Below, piece by piece: positions 62,849-64,000 of a stretch of 64,000 nucleotides of DNA (position 1 is the first letter of the stretch; each line of letters opens with the position of its first letter). This DNA comes from Lishizhenia tianjinensis (lineage in GTDB: Bacteria; Bacteroidota; Bacteroidia; Flavobacteriales_D; Crocinitomicaceae). Made by a program: the position numbers and the translations under genes. The DNA lies in contig NZ_FPAS01000001.1 of assembly GCF_900116425.1 (NCBI RefSeq), positions 744,001 through 808,000 on the forward strand. The letters run 5' to 3'. Below the pieces are notes generated by a model, which was given only the letters and a program-made list of their open reading frames with translations, had not been told where the DNA came from and searched no databases.

Positions 62849-63928
62849 ATGACACTTGATCAGAAATTACTTAAAGAAATCGACAAAGATCTAACTACTG
62901 AACTCAGGGCTAGACAGGATTATATAATGGAAAAGCTAAGGGTTCGTTTAAATCAAGACCGGTATTCTTTTCAAAGATTCAATGGTCTTTTTGGAGGCAA
63001 GAACAACACATATGTAGATAGTGTTAGAACTCAATTCACAGACTTCAATGATTTCTACTCTCAATGGTTAAAGGGGGTGACTGATCATTATGAGGAGCGC
63101 TACTACAATGGTAAAGCAGTTAACAACCATAATGCTGTACTATTAAAAGACGCGGAAATAGAAAAGTACGTTAGAATATTTCTTGAAAGAAACTTTTACA
63201 GAAACCTGAAGGAGCGCACTAGGAGTAAGCCAGATGAACGACTTTGGACCATTTGGTTTGGTTACAACTTAGTTTTTGGACTACTAATTGCTCCAAGGTA
63301 CATTCAAGGAGTGTGGAATAATGACAAAAGCGAAATACGTCGTGTTAACTACAAATACTGGACACTGGGTCATGTAATCTCCGAAGGGTTCGTTGATAAC
63401 AATACAGATTCAACATTCAAAATAAGGAACCTTAGAGAGTTCGAAGCGGTCTACATCTCAATCCTTAAACAACTATCAAACTCGCAATATGAAAAGGAAA
63501 TTTATGATCGATACATCCAGTATCTAAAGGATTCTACTAATTATTTGGAAGAACCTTTGTTAATTCCTGAGTTACGATATAATGGACTAGATAAAAAACA
63601 TAAGTATCGCGTCGATTTCACGGTACTAAATGCACACACCATGGATTATGTTGGATTTGAAATCAGCCCAGCTTCTTCACATATGAGTGTCTTAAAATTA
63701 AAGGAAAAACAAAAAGCGGTAAATGAAGAGTTGAGTATTAAATGGGGAAAGGAAATGGACAAACGAAACGACTATTTTAAGGATTTCGGAATAACCATTA
63801 TTACATTCACTGATGAATCTCTTATGGATATAGACAATTGTTGGCTACAAATTGAGAACATACTTAAAAGAAGGGCAAATGAGAAGACCAGTGTGAGAGC
63901 TGAACTCGCTAGAATAGCATCCATATAA
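62849..63928 (+). CDS. Putative PD-(D/E)xK nuclease-like protein
   Basis: This encodes 359 residues from the ATG at 62849; a TTG at 62804 gives a poorer start. The N-terminal ~230 residues are helical (DLTTELRARQDYIMEKLRVR, EKYVRIFLERNFYRNLKERT) with no known domain. The C-terminal part reads like the nuclease core: E241 in IPELRYNG, D256 in YRVDFTVL, E271 in VGFEISPASSH, then helical KLKEKQKAVNEE and strand FGITIITFTDES. The usual Lys of E-x-K is Ser273, so activity is uncertain. It follows the ATPase gene in the same direction and is probably its effector partner. I do not recognise the pair as a named system. Confidence 0.55.
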   Translation: MTLDQKLLKEIDKDLTTELRARQDYIMEKLRVRLNQDRYSFQRFNGLFGGKNNTYVDSVRTQFTDFNDFYSQWLKGVTDHYEERYYNGKAVNNHNAVLLKDAEIEKYVRIFLERNFYRNLKERTRSKPDERLWTIWFGYNLVFGLLIAPRYIQGVWNNDKSEIRRVNYKYWTLGHVISEGFVDNNTDSTFKIRNLREFEAVYISILKQLSNSQYEKEIYDRYIQYLKDSTNYLEEPLLIPELRYNGLDKKHKYRVDFTVLNAHTMDYVGFEISPASSHMSVLKLKEKQKAVNEELSIKWGKEMDKRNDYFKDFGITIITFTDESLMDIDNCWLQIENILKRRANEKTSVRAELARIASI

Positions 63929-64000
63929 CAACAATTTAGCAAAATAGAGCAGATAAGGCTCGAGATTTGAGCTACTTCACCTATTTTGGTGCGTCACTCC

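Overview
The window looks like chromosomal DNA of a low-GC, probably aquatic member of Bacteroidota, most likely order Flavobacteriales near Crocinitomicaceae/Cryomorphaceae (inference). The reasons are five large secreted proteins with type IX secretion (T9SS) C-terminal sorting domains, a TonB receptor with a carboxypeptidase-like N-terminal domain, a DUF4374 lipoprotein, the DUF4293/rho/DUF4199 neighbourhood, promoters of the Bacteroidota type (TTG, about 19-20 bases, TAnnTTTG), and weak Shine-Dalgarno sequences.

Layout. 1-1.1 kb: the tail of a sensor histidine kinase and two coupled small membrane proteins. 1.2-4.9 kb: an iron-type TonB receptor plus DUF4374 lipoprotein behind a 21-bp palindrome. 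5-9.4 kb: a giant T9SS surface protein. 9.5-12.2 kb: an SF1 helicase with a possible C-terminal nuclease domain. 12.4-18.1 kb: a lipoprotein, an AraC regulator and the operon it probably controls (two cupins, an alpha/beta-hydrolase-like lipoprotein, DUF2255, aldo/keto reductase). 18.3-19.4 kb: two identical tRNA-Asp genes followed by tRNA-derived hairpin repeats around a GIY-YIG nuclease gene. 19.5-24.4 kb: a LuxR-type regulator and an imelysin / di-haem oxidoreductase / imelysin operon whose promoter shares a 27-bp motif with that of the regulator. 24.5-30.2 kb: small housekeeping and envelope genes. 30.3-35.3 kb: an ABC-F ATPase, DUF4293, rho, DUF4199. 35.7-37 kb: two small genes, the first flanked by integron attC-like inverted repeats. 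37.1-56 kb: T9SS surface proteins, a TPR-LuxR sensor and the remnant of a paralogue, Mpl, a candidate structured RNA, an MFS transporter, and mnmE. 56.7-64 kb: tRNA-Leu and tRNA-Lys, then an accessory island opened by a tyrosine integrase and carrying an alpha/beta hydrolase, a mobile-element-type protein and an Sll1717-type P-loop ATPase next to a PD-(D/E)xK-like protein.

The best candidates for something undescribed are (1) the ATPase plus nuclease-like pair at 61.1-63.9 kb in the integrase island, which is arranged like a two-gene defence system; (2) the tRNA-Asp-derived hairpin repeats around the GIY-YIG gene; (3) the attC-like cassette at 35.7-36.4 kb with no integrase in view; (4) a rod-shaped structured RNA candidate upstream of mpl; and (5) the shared promoter motif of the LuxR regulator and the imelysin operon. 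All calls come from reading the sequence; no database search was run.
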